A stretch of 9,993 bases of DNA from Propionibacteriaceae bacterium (GTDB lineage: Bacteria > Actinomycetota > Actinomycetes > Propionibacteriales > Propionibacteriaceae), in NCBI GenBank assembly GCA_024636075.1, contig JAGXHS010000028.1:1-9993 (forward strand), read 5' to 3'. The notes beneath the pieces are model-generated. The model was not told the DNA's origin, did no database searches, and was given only the letters and a program-made list of their open reading frames with translations. How positions within the stretch are numbered: position 1 is the stretch's first letter; every line of letters begins with the position of its first letter. This document shows, piece by piece, positions 1-7,895 of this stretch. Both the position numbers and the translations under genes were made by a program.

Positions 1-1
1 G

Positions 2-646
2 ACCTTTGACGTAGAACAGTCCAAGGCCGCTGCCGCGAAGTTGATGACCGGCAAGGGCAAGGGCTTCGGTCTCGGTGACTTCCTCGCCCAGATGCAGCAG
101 ATGCGCAAAATGGGACCGATGTCGAAGATCTTCGGCATGCTGCCCGGCATGGGTGCCATGAAGGACCAGATCAACAACATCGACGAGCGCGAGGTAGACC
201 GCATCGAGGCGATCATCTACTCGATGACGCCCGCCGAAAGGTCCGACGTCAGCATCCTCAACGGTTCCCGCCGCTCTCGCATCGCCAAGGGTTCGGGTGT
301 GCAGGTCAGCGACGTGAACCAACTCGTCAACCGGTTCCTCGAGGCACGCAAGATGATGCAGTCGATGGCCGGCATGATGGGCGGTGGGGATGGCATGGGC
401 GGCAGCCCCGGAGCCCGCCGCGGCAAGCAGCAGCCGAAGAAGAAGACCAAGGGCAAGGGCCCCGGGAATCCGGCCAAGCGCGCTGCCATGTCTCAGGGCC
501 GCCAGCCGAAGAACGAGCCGGCAGCTGACCCGGCAGCGGCGTTCGGTCGGGGCGCCAGTCCCGAGGAGATGCAGGCTGCGATGGGCGACTTCGAGTTGCC
601 TCCCGAGCTGCAGAAGATGTTCAACCAGCCAGGACCGAAGCGGTAG
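2..646 (+). CDS. ffh: Signal recognition particle protein Ffh (SRP54), 3' part
   Basis: Only the last 214 residues are in the window; the gene runs off the left edge and the frame opens at base 2. Ffh is the GTPase that, with 4.5S/SRP RNA, binds signal sequences on ribosomes and docks with FtsY at the membrane. What is visible is the end of the G domain (TFDVEQ) and the whole methionine-rich M domain. The M domain has the finger-loop segment around GKGFGLGDFLAQMQQMRKMG, the GMLPGMG turn, and the helix-turn-helix RNA-binding signature with RRSRIAKGSGVQVSDVNQLV at about 270-330. The N-terminal NG GTPase motifs lie outside. After residue ~120 of the visible part there is a low-complexity Gly/Met then Lys/Pro/Ala-rich tail of ~90 residues, which is normal for actinobacterial Ffh. 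The stop is TAG at 644-646. The next gene begins 12 bases later, so the two are probably cotranscribed. The identification is certain; the left end is unknown. Confidence 0.97.
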   Translation, partial: TFDVEQSKAAAAKLMTGKGKGFGLGDFLAQMQQMRKMGPMSKIFGMLPGMGAMKDQINNIDEREVDRIEAIIYSMTPAERSDVSILNGSRRSRIAKGSGVQVSDVNQLVNRFLEARKMMQSMAGMMGGGDGMGGSPGARRGKQQPKKKTKGKGPGNPAKRAAMSQGRQPKNEPAADPAAAFGRGASPEEMQAAMGDFELPPELQKMFNQPGPKR

Positions 647-658
647 CAGTGGAATGAT

Positions 659-1825
659 GTGCTGATGGGCCATTCACATGCTCATCAGCATCCTCATCAG
701 CACACCCACGCTCACCGGGCAGCAGCTCTCGCCCCGGATGATGCTGGCAGCTCGGAGCGCTACCACCTGCATGGTGTGCTCCTCCCCGGCGAAGAGCCAC
801 GCGACCTGTGGATCTGCGACGGTGTGATCCGCACCGATCCTGTTCGGGACGCGACAACTCTGGCGCACGACGGGTGGCTGATGCCCGGGTTGGTGGACGC
901 CCACTGCCACATCGGCCTGGGCGCCAAGGGTGCCGTTGATGCCGAGACCTCCGAGCAACAAGCCCTGCAGGACCGCGACGCGGGCACCTTGCTGATCCGC
1001 GATGCCGGCTCACCCGCCGACACCAGATGGATCGACGACCGTGACGACCTGCCCAACATCATCCGGGCGGGGCGTCACATCGCCCGTCCCAAGCGTTACA
1101 TTCGCAACTACGCCGACGAGGTGGAGCCCGAGGACCTGATCGTCACTGTCGAGAAGCAGGCCCGGGCCGGTGACGGTTGGGTGAAACTGGTCGGCGACTG
1201 GATCGATCGCAACACTGGCGACCTCGAGCCGCTGTGGCCGACTGACGTGGCGCGAGCCGCCATCGAACACGCCCACGCTCTGGGGGCGAAGGTCACCGCC
1301 CACTGCTTCGGCGAACAGTCGGTGGCTGAGCTGGTGCGGGCCGGGATCGACGGCATCGAGCACGGAACCGGCCTCGACGACGCCACCATCCAGCTGATGG
1401 CCGACAACCACACAGCCCTCACGCCGACGATGATCAACCTGGAGAACTTCCCTGACATCGCGGACTCCGCCCAAGAACGGTTTCCGACGTACGCCAGCCA
1501 CCTCAGGCAGCTGTACGCACGGCGGGTGCAGATACTGCGCAACGCCAATGAGGCCGGGGTACCGATGTACGCCGGCACCGACGCGGGTGGAACGGTGCCG
1601 CACGGTCAGATCGCCGCAGAGATCGAGCTGTTGGTGGGTATTGGGGGCGCGGAGTTCGCGCTCGGCGCTGCCTCGTGGCGGGCGCGGCAGTGGCTCGGTC
1701 GGCCGAGCATCTCCGAGGGTGCCCCCGCGGACCTGATCGTCTACGACCAGGACCCTCGAATGAATCCCGGTGGCGTCGCCCACCCGCAGCTGATCGTGTT
1801 GAACGGTCATCCGGTGCGGTGCTGA
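659..1825 (+). CDS. Metal-dependent amidohydrolase (imidazolonepropionase-like) with histidine-rich N-terminus
   Basis: 388 residues, an amidohydrolase-superfamily TIM barrel. The metal ligands can be read in order: HxH in DAHCHIG (His82, His84), the probable carboxylated or bridging Lys176 in GWVKLVGDW, His215 in VTAHCFGEQS, His235 in IEHGTGL and Asp308 in AGTDAGG. The C-terminal SEGAPADLIVYDQDP segment returns to the small beta-sandwich typical of the family. The set is complete, so the enzyme should be active, but the substrate cannot be told; imidazolonepropionase-like or prolidase-like hydrolases are the nearest type. As I recall, an amidohydrolase also follows ffh in mycobacteria (Rv2915c region). 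GTG 659 is favoured over ATG 665 because a weak GGAA lies at 651-654; both starts give nearly the same protein. Residues 5-19 alternate His-x eight times, which is unusual. The gene follows ffh by 12 bases and likely shares its transcript. Confidence 0.9.
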   Translation: MLMGHSHAHQHPHQHTHAHRAAALAPDDAGSSERYHLHGVLLPGEEPRDLWICDGVIRTDPVRDATTLAHDGWLMPGLVDAHCHIGLGAKGAVDAETSEQQALQDRDAGTLLIRDAGSPADTRWIDDRDDLPNIIRAGRHIARPKRYIRNYADEVEPEDLIVTVEKQARAGDGWVKLVGDWIDRNTGDLEPLWPTDVARAAIEHAHALGAKVTAHCFGEQSVAELVRAGIDGIEHGTGLDDATIQLMADNHTALTPTMINLENFPDIADSAQERFPTYASHLRQLYARRVQILRNANEAGVPMYAGTDAGGTVPHGQIAAEIELLVGIGGAEFALGAASWRARQWLGRPSISEGAPADLIVYDQDPRMNPGGVAHPQLIVLNGHPVRC

Positions 1826-1845
1826 CTTCCAGATTCATCCGGTTG

Positions 1846-1874
1846 TGGGTTTTCCAGCCGTCATCGTGTATGCA
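1846..1874 (+). promoter_or_regulatory. Candidate leaderless promoter of ppk2
   Basis: TGGGTT at 1846-1851, a 17-base spacer, then TATGCA at 1869-1874. The ATG at 1881 follows after six bases, which is where transcription would start. No good Shine-Dalgarno site precedes ppk2 (only AGG at 1874-1876). The same layout recurs before sdhC and the signal peptidase gene. TGGGTT is not a classical -35, so support comes mainly from the recurrence. This is inference. Confidence 0.4.
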
Positions 1875-1880
1875 GGTCAC

Positions 1881-2759
1881 ATGCCTCAGAAGTTGAACCT
1901 GCGTGAGTACATCGACAAGCTGCGTGCTGAAGGGTACACGGTCCGTGACGAGCAGGGCGACGACGCCCTGCTGATCGATTCCCGGGGCGATGCGGTGGAG
2001 ACGTGGCGCGAGGCCTACCCCTACAACTATCTGATGACCCGCAACTCCTACGAGGTCGAGAAGTACCTGCTGCAGATCGAACTGCTGAAGTTCCAGTACT
2101 GGAGCCAGGACAGCGGCGCCAGGCACGTGATCATCTTCGAGGGTCGTGACGCTGCTGGCAAGGGCGGCACCATCAAACGCTTCACCGAGCATCTGAACCC
2201 GCGCGCATCGAGGGTGGTCGCCCTGACCAAACCGACCAGCACCGAAGCAGGGCAGTGGTACTTCCAGCGCTACGTGCAGCACCTGCCCACCGCCGGAGAG
2301 ATCGTGCTGTTCGATCGCAGCTGGTACAACCGGGCCGGTGTCGAGCCGGTGATGGGCTTCTGCACGGAGGAAGAGCACGAGGTCTTCATGCAGCAGGCAC
2401 CGCAATTCGAGAAGATGCTCACCGAAGCGGGCACCACCGTCACCAAGTTCTGGTTCTCGGTCACCCAATCCGAACAGCGCACCCGGTTCGCGATCCGCCA
2501 GATCGATCCGGTGCGTCGGTGGAAACTGTCGCCGATGGATCTGGAGAGCCTCGACAAGTGGGACGAGTACACCAAGGCGAAGGAGCAGATGTTCGCCCGC
2601 ACTGCTGAGCCACTGCCGTGGATCGTGGTGAAGAGCAACGACAAGAAGCGCGCCCGGGTGAATGCCATGCGAGCCTTCCTGCACCAGTTCGACTACGAGG
2701 GCAAGGACCCCGAAGTGGTCTTCCGGCCCGACCGGCGGATCGTCCCGCAGGGCGCCTAG
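1881..2759 (+). CDS. ppk2: Polyphosphate kinase 2 (PPK2, class I type)
   Basis: 292 residues, the usual size of a single-domain PPK2. The enzyme moves phosphate between polyphosphate and nucleoside diphosphates in the cytoplasm, usually in the direction that makes GTP or ATP. Visible motifs are the Walker A loop GRDAAGKGG at 88-96, the basic segment TIKRFTEHLNPR after it, the Walker B/lid region FDRSWYNRAGVE at 144-155, and DPVRRWKLSPMD at 209-220, characteristic of class I enzymes. The C-terminal WIVVKSNDKKRARVNAM segment is also typical. The start at ATG 1881 (MPQKLNLREY) fits the family better than the in-frame GTGs at 1845 and 1866. The gap to the amidohydrolase is 55 bases. A candidate leaderless promoter lies directly upstream and a hairpin follows the stop, so it may be a single-gene unit. 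Exact NDP preference cannot be read from sequence. Confidence 0.93.
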   Translation: MPQKLNLREYIDKLRAEGYTVRDEQGDDALLIDSRGDAVETWREAYPYNYLMTRNSYEVEKYLLQIELLKFQYWSQDSGARHVIIFEGRDAAGKGGTIKRFTEHLNPRASRVVALTKPTSTEAGQWYFQRYVQHLPTAGEIVLFDRSWYNRAGVEPVMGFCTEEEHEVFMQQAPQFEKMLTEAGTTVTKFWFSVTQSEQRTRFAIRQIDPVRRWKLSPMDLESLDKWDEYTKAKEQMFARTAEPLPWIVVKSNDKKRARVNAMRAFLHQFDYEGKDPEVVFRPDRRIVPQGA

Positions 2760-2772
2760 GGCGTGTGGGGCG

Positions 2773-2802
2773 ATCATCCGGGGCGGATCAGGATCCGGTG
2801 AT
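2773..2802 (+). terminator. Hairpin after ppk2, possible terminator
   Basis: ATCA (2773-2776) and CCGG (2778-2781), with T2777 bulged, pair with CCGG (2795-2798) and TGAT (2799-2802) around a 13-base loop. It begins 13 bases after the ppk2 stop and ends at the -35 of the rpsP promoter. There is no real T-tract. It would separate ppk2 from the rpsP operon. Confidence 0.35.
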
Positions 2803-2831
2803 TTCACACGATGTGAGGCATCTGGCAGAAT
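2803..2831 (+). promoter_or_regulatory. Promoter of the rpsP operon
   Basis: TTCACA at 2803-2808 (5 of 6 to the TTGACA consensus), a 17-base spacer, then CAGAAT at 2826-2831 (5 of 6 to TAGAAT). The predicted start is near 2838. It fires into rpsP-khpA-rimM-trmD. An inverted repeat TCACA-CGA-TGTGA (2804-2816) covers the -35 and could be an operator. The rplS promoter has the same CAGAAT -10. Confidence 0.55.
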
Positions 2832-2905
2832 GGCAAGCGCATCTGTGTCCACGGTGCCCTCTCACGCTGCGGACACCAGGTCCATCCGGGCCGTGCGTCA
2901 CCTGC

Positions 2906-2970
2906 CCCACAGGAGATTCCCGACCCACCCGTTCGTACCGGGAACGTTCCCGGACACATCCCACAGGAGA
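2906..2970 (+). repeat. Duplicated Shine-Dalgarno element CCCACAGGAGA
   Basis: The same 11 bases occur at 2906-2916 and 2960-2970, 54 bases apart. The second copy provides the AGGAGA that serves rpsP (nine bases before GTG 2980). The first copy has no ATG, GTG or TTG at a usable distance, so it looks like a decoy or standby ribosome site, or the remnant of a duplication. Confidence 0.6.
2938..2953. repeat. Perfect 16-bp palindrome in the rpsP leader
   Basis: CCGGGAACGTTCCCGG reads identically on both strands. In RNA it can fold as a 6-bp stem (CCGGGA/TCCCGG) with an ACGT loop, 12 bases before the rpsP Shine-Dalgarno sequence. In DNA it could be a dimer-binding site. It lies between the two CCCACAGGAGA copies. 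Confidence 0.6.
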
Positions 2971-2979
2971 ACCACACAC

Positions 2980-3438
2980 GTGGCTGTCAAGATTCGTCTC
3001 AAGCGGCTCGGCAAGATCCGCTCACCGCACTACCGCATCGTCATCATGGACTCGCGCCAGAAGCGCGACGGCCGGGCCATCGAAGAGGTGGGCATCTACC
3101 ACCCCAAGAATGATCCCTCGGTGATCCGGGTGAACTCCGAGCGCGTCCAGCACTGGCTCGGCGTGGGCGCTCAGCCCACCGAGGCTGTCGTCGCGATCCT
3201 GAAGCGCTCCGGTGACTGGCAGCAGTTCACCGGCGACAAGACCCCTGCGGGTATCGATCCGCAGCCGGAGAAGAAGGACAAGACGGCGGCCTTCAACGCC
3301 GCGCTCGCCGAATCCAAGGACGAGTCGGCCAGTGGCGCCATCTCGTCGTCCAGGAAGTCGAAGAAGACTGGCGACGAGGCTCCGGCTGACGAAGCGAAGC
3401 CTGAGGCTGCTCAGTCGACCGAGACCACCGAGGCCTGA
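2980..3438 (+). CDS. rpsP: 30S ribosomal protein S16
   Basis: 152 residues. The core (about 1-85) is standard S16: AVKIRLKRLGKIRSPHYRIV, the DSRQKRDGRAIEEVGIYHP turn and the QHWLGVGAQPTEAV helix. S16 binds 16S rRNA early in 30S assembly. Residues ~86-152 form an Ala/Lys/Glu/Ser-rich tail of low complexity, as in other actinobacterial S16 proteins. The start is GTG 2980, nine bases after AGGAGA at 2965-2970. The frame stays open upstream to 2662, but that extension overlaps ppk2 and has no S16 character. The stop at 3438 is two bases from the next gene, so it is the first gene of an rpsP-khpA-rimM-trmD operon. Control is probably through the long leader. Confidence 0.96.
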   Translation: MAVKIRLKRLGKIRSPHYRIVIMDSRQKRDGRAIEEVGIYHPKNDPSVIRVNSERVQHWLGVGAQPTEAVVAILKRSGDWQQFTGDKTPAGIDPQPEKKDKTAAFNAALAESKDESASGAISSSRKSKKTGDEAPADEAKPEAAQSTETTEA

Positions 3439-3440
3439 TC

Positions 3441-3701
3441 GTGCTCGGCGAGGCGCTGGAGCACCTGGTCAAAGGCATCGTCAGCAACCCCGATGACGTC
3501 CGGGTGAAGGACAAGGACCTTCGCCGCGGTCGGATGCTGGAGGTGCGTGTGCACCCCAGCGACATCGGCAAGGTGATTGGTCGTCAGGGTCGCACCGCCT
3601 CCGCGTTGCGCACCGTGGTGGGCGCGCTTGCTGGCCGCGAACAGGTACGCGTTGACTTCGTCGACGTGGATCGTCGTGGCGAGCGTGGTCCACGCCGCTG
3701 A
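3441..3701 (+). CDS. khpA: KH-domain RNA-binding protein KhpA
   Basis: 86 residues, a single type II KH domain. The GxxG loop that grips RNA is GRQG at 47-50, within SDIGKVIGRQGRTASALRTVV. The protein starts LGEALEHLVKGIVSNPDDV, as KhpA proteins do, and ends in a short basic RRGERGPRR tail. In other bacteria KhpA pairs with KhpB/Jag and binds many transcripts, affecting cell division and RNA turnover; this is family knowledge, not seen here. GTG 3441 starts two bases after the rpsP stop, so translation is probably coupled. A hairpin 14 bases past the stop separates it from rimM. Confidence 0.94.
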   Translation: MLGEALEHLVKGIVSNPDDVRVKDKDLRRGRMLEVRVHPSDIGKVIGRQGRTASALRTVVGALAGREQVRVDFVDVDRRGERGPRR

Positions 3702-3714
3702 TCCACCACCATCT

Positions 3715-3751
3715 CGTGACGCCTCGAATCCGAACGGATCGGGGCGTCACG
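3715..3751 (+). terminator. Strong hairpin between khpA and rimM (attenuator or processing site)
   Basis: CGTGACGCC (3715-3723) pairs perfectly with GGCGTCACG (3743-3751). Inside, ATCC (3728-3731) pairs with GGAT (3736-3739) around GAAC. No T-tract follows. Because rimM and trmD belong to the same operon, partial termination, RNA processing or 3'-end protection is more likely than a full stop. Confidence 0.5.
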
Positions 3752-3783
3752 TCATGTTCGAAGCACCATCGACGGGAGCTGTG

Positions 3784-4341
3784 ATGACACAACGTGTGGA
3801 GGTCGTCGTCGGCGTCGTGGGACGCGCCAACGGAACCCGTGGCGCGGTGGCGGTGGAACTGCGCACCGACGAACCCGAGACCCGGTTCGCCGACGGCACC
3901 AAGCTCCGGGTGGAGGATTCGCGCACCATCCGCACCGTCCTGAGCACGCGCTGGCAGTCGGGCCGACTGATCGTCTCCTTCGTCGAGCTGGCCGACCGTA
4001 CCGCAGCCGAGCGAGCCCGAGGTGAGGTCCTGGTCATCGACGTCGATCCCGACCAGCCACCCGCCGACGAGGACGAGTTCTACGATCGGCAGCTGGTAGG
4101 GCTGAAAGTGACCTCCGCCGACGGGAACGACGTCGGTGTGGTGCGCCAGGTGCTGCACCTTCCGCGCCAGGACGTGCTGGCGATCGACACACCAGCCGGT
4201 ACGGAGCGGTTGGTGCCTTTCGTCTCCGAACTGGTTCCCTCGGTGGATCTCGCCGCCGGCGTGATCAAGCTGGCCGAGGTGCCGGGGCTGATCGACGACG
4301 ACGCGGTGAGTGATCGGGAACCAGAAGGCGAATCCGAGTGA
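3784..4341 (+). CDS. rimM: Ribosome maturation factor RimM
   Basis: 185 residues. RimM binds S19 and helps form the 16S rRNA 3' (head) domain. The N-terminal RimM barrel is seen in VVGVVGRANGTRGAVAVELRTDEP (residues 8-31). The C-terminal PRC-barrel begins at EFYDRQLVGLKV (98-109) and continues through VRQVLHLPRQDVLAID and RLVPFVSELVPSVD. The acidic tail after residue 170 is poorly conserved. ATG 3784 is chosen because GGGAG at 3774-3778 lies five bases before it; GTG 3781 is too close and ATG 3754 directly follows the hairpin. The stop (TGA 4339-4341) shares its A with the trmD ATG, giving tight coupling. The khpA-rimM gap is the widest inside this operon. Confidence 0.95.
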   Translation: MTQRVEVVVGVVGRANGTRGAVAVELRTDEPETRFADGTKLRVEDSRTIRTVLSTRWQSGRLIVSFVELADRTAAERARGEVLVIDVDPDQPPADEDEFYDRQLVGLKVTSADGNDVGVVRQVLHLPRQDVLAIDTPAGTERLVPFVSELVPSVDLAAGVIKLAEVPGLIDDDAVSDREPEGESE

Positions 4342-5042
4342 TGCGCATCGACGTGGTGTCCATCTTCCCCGAATACCTGCAACCCCTGCAGTTGTCCCTG
4401 GTCGGCAAGGCGATCGCAAATCAGGTGGTCGATCTGGGGGTGCATGACCTGCGCCGCTGGACCCACGACCGCCACCACACGGTGGACGACACCCCCTACG
4501 GCGGCGGGGCAGGCATGGTGATGAAACCCGAGCCGTGGGGCGAATGCTTCGACGAACTGCTCGACCCCGAGGATGCCACTGGGACAGTGATCGTCTTCCC
4601 GACCCCCAGCGGCGAACGATTCAGCCAGGCCATCGCGCACGAACTGGCCGGGGTCGAGCGCATCATCTTCGCCTGCGGTCGCTACGAGGGAATCGATCGA
4701 CGGGTGCTCGACGAGGCCAGCTCACGGGTCAGGGTGCGGGAACTGAGCCTGGGTGACTACGTACTCAACGGCGGAGAGGTTGCTGCCCTGGCGATCACCG
4801 AGGCGGTCGTCCGGCTGTTGCCCGGGGTGTTGGGCAACCCGGCGTCGCTGCAGGAGGAGTCGCACGCACTCAGCCAGGGCGGGCTGCTGGAGTACCCGGT
4901 GTACACGAAGCCAGCGCAATGGCGGGGTCGTCCGGTACCGGACATCCTGTTCAGCGGTCACCACGGCCGGATCGCCGCCTGGCGTCGCCAACAGTCCGCG
5001 GAGTTGACCGCCGAACGGCGCCCTGATCTGCTCCAGCCGTAA
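4341..5042 (+). CDS. trmD: tRNA (guanine37-N1)-methyltransferase TrmD
   Basis: 233 residues. TrmD methylates G37 of tRNAs with SAM, preventing +1 frameshifts, and works as a SPOUT-fold dimer with a trefoil knot. Visible motifs are THDRHHTVDDTPYGGGAGM (41-59), PTPSG (88-92), GRYEGID (113-119), the knot segment SLGDYVLNGGE (136-146) and SGHHGRIAAWR. The catalytic Arg (E. coli Arg154) is present as Arg158. The position of the catalytic base (E. coli Asp169, in EDSF) is Glu173 here (EESH, codon GAG 4857-4859), which is unusual but conservative. ATG 4341 overlaps the rimM TGA by one base; GTG 4338 is the only close alternative. No Shine-Dalgarno site is needed if coupled. It is the last gene of the rpsP operon; no clear terminator follows. 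Confidence 0.95.
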   Translation: MRIDVVSIFPEYLQPLQLSLVGKAIANQVVDLGVHDLRRWTHDRHHTVDDTPYGGGAGMVMKPEPWGECFDELLDPEDATGTVIVFPTPSGERFSQAIAHELAGVERIIFACGRYEGIDRRVLDEASSRVRVRELSLGDYVLNGGEVAALAITEAVVRLLPGVLGNPASLQEESHALSQGGLLEYPVYTKPAQWRGRPVPDILFSGHHGRIAAWRRQQSAELTAERRPDLLQP

Positions 5043-5061
5043 TTTGGCAAGGCAAATATTT
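5042..5061. repeat. AT-rich inverted repeat after trmD
   Basis: ATTTG (5042-5046) and CAAAT (5053-5057) flank six bases, followed by the palindrome AAATATTT (5054-5061). This is the only AT-rich patch in the 121-base trmD-sdhC gap. TTGGCA (5044-5049) resembles a -35, but no -10 sits at the right distance. It could be a regulator site for sdhCAB; no known consensus was recognised. Confidence 0.25.
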
Positions 5062-5083
5062 TCTAACTGGCGTAGTCGCGGCC

Positions 5084-5179
5084 ATGTCGAGGAAGCGTAA
5101 CAAATCCACCAATTTCCGGGGGGGCCCTGCGTTGCCCAGTGATGACCAGCTAAAGTGGCGCCCGTGGCAACCACTCTGA
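5084..5179 (+). CDS. Possible 31-codon upstream ORF overlapping the sdhC start
   Basis: ATG 5084 opens a 31-codon frame beginning MSRKRNKSTNFRGG and ending KWRPWQPL, stop TGA 5177-5179. It runs across the sdhC start (GTG 5164) in another frame. sdhC has no visible Shine-Dalgarno site, so a ribosome finishing here could re-initiate on sdhC. This ORF has no clear ribosome site of its own and no recognised homologue, and it conflicts with the leaderless-promoter reading of the same bases. Low support. Confidence 0.15.
   Translation: MSRKRNKSTNFRGGPALPSDDQLKWRPWQPL
5128..5156 (+). promoter_or_regulatory. Candidate leaderless promoter of sdhCAB
   Basis: TGCGTT at 5128-5133, a 17-base spacer and TAAAGT at 5151-5156. 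GTG 5164 lies seven bases past the -10, at the expected transcription start. No Shine-Dalgarno sequence is present. It matches the ppk2 and signal-peptidase promoters in spacing and in the TG(G/C)GTT element. Confidence 0.4.
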
Positions 5180-5888
5180 CAACCCATCAACGAGCGGCCC
5201 GATCCAGCGTTGCGCTGAAGGTGATCATGGCGGTCACCGGCCTGATCCTGATCGGCTTTCTGCTCTTCCACGCGTTCGGGAACTTCAAGCTCCTGATTCC
5301 CGATGAGGGGGCGGAGTTCAACGAGTACTCACACTTGTTGCGCCGGCTCCTCTACCCGATCCTCCCCCCGATGTTCTTCCTCTGGGGCTTCCGGATCTTC
5401 ATGCTGGCCGCCACCGGATTGCACCTCTACAGTGCGTACAAGCTGACGGGGCGTCGCTGGTCGTCGGCCGGTGTCAGCGGCCGGTACGTGAGCCAGAAGC
5501 CGTCGACCTCGAAGGCCCACTCCTACGCGGCGCGCACCATGATCTGGGGCGGCATCATCATCGTGCTGTTCGTGATCATGCACCTGCTGCAGTTCACCGC
5601 CCAGGTGCTGACGTTCGGCTACCCCGACGGCACCACCACCCTGGAACCGTATGACCGGACGCTCGCCGGCTTCTCTGAGTGGTGGGTCGTGCTGGTGTAT
5701 GCGATCGCGATGCTCGCCGTCTGCGTGCACGTCTTCCACGGTTTCTGGAGTGCGTTCGCAACCCTCGGTGCCAACGTCAGCGCCAAATCACAGGGCGTCT
5801 TGAAGGGCCTGGCGGTGCTGATCTCGGCGGCGTTGTACTTCGGATTCATGATCCCGCCCGTGCTAATTCTGTTTGGAGTGATCGGACA

Positions 5889-5892
<4 letters not shown>
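5164..5892 (+). CDS. sdhC: Succinate dehydrogenase cytochrome b subunit SdhC (b558 family)
   Basis: 242 residues, five predicted membrane helices (about 17-37, 64-90, 125-148, 173-195, 211-238). It is the di-haem membrane anchor of a Bacillus-type complex II and passes electrons between SdhB and menaquinone; no separate SdhD is needed. Candidate haem-ligand histidines lie in helices: His36 (LLFHAFGN), His87 (GLHLYSAY), His140 (VIMHLLQF) and His189/His192 (CVHVFHGFW). The cytoplasmic loop RYVSQKPSTSKAHSYAARTM is typical of the family. The start is GTG 5164; in-frame GTG 5155 adds only three residues. The choice rests on a -10-like TAAAGT seven bases upstream, since neither start has a Shine-Dalgarno site. 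The stop overlaps the sdhA start by four bases (ATGA). The 121-base gap before it holds no terminator I can identify. Confidence 0.93.

Positions 5893-7891
<1,999 letters not shown>

Positions 7892-7895
<4 letters not shown>

Larger units (their letters stand above)
2838..2979 (+). promoter_or_regulatory. Structured 5' leader of rpsP
   Basis: About 140 transcribed but untranslated bases are predicted before S16. GTGTCC (2845-2850) can pair with GGACAC at 2871-2876. TGTGTCC (2844-2850) can instead pair, over a longer distance and one base pair more, with GGACACA at 2952-2958, just before the ribosome binding site. The second pairing also competes with the palindrome at 2938-2953. The leader contains two copies of CCCACAGGAGA. 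The layout resembles a ribosomal-protein autoregulatory or attenuator leader, but no known family was recognised. Confidence 0.4.

Noticed and set aside
1503..2852. 449-codon open frame on the minus strand opposite ppk2
   Set aside because: It is antisense to the amidohydrolase 3' end and the whole of ppk2, which has all its catalytic motifs; the translated product is low-complexity and unlike any family. Long antisense frames are expected in GC-rich DNA.
2662..2979. Fusion of S16 to an N-terminal extension
   Set aside because: The frame is open only by chance through the ppk2 end and the leader; GTG 2980 has a good Shine-Dalgarno site and gives the canonical S16 start.
3754..3783. RimM starting at ATG 3754 or GTG 3781
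   Set aside because: ATG 3754 comes three bases after a strong hairpin and adds non-family residues; GTG 3781 is only two bases from GGGAG. ATG 3784 has proper spacing.
5679..5888. In-frame extension of SdhA upstream of ATG 5889
   Set aside because: It lies inside sdhC in another frame, and its translation (Arg-rich) does not resemble SdhA N-termini; ATG 5889 gives the normal start and a coupled ATGA overlap.
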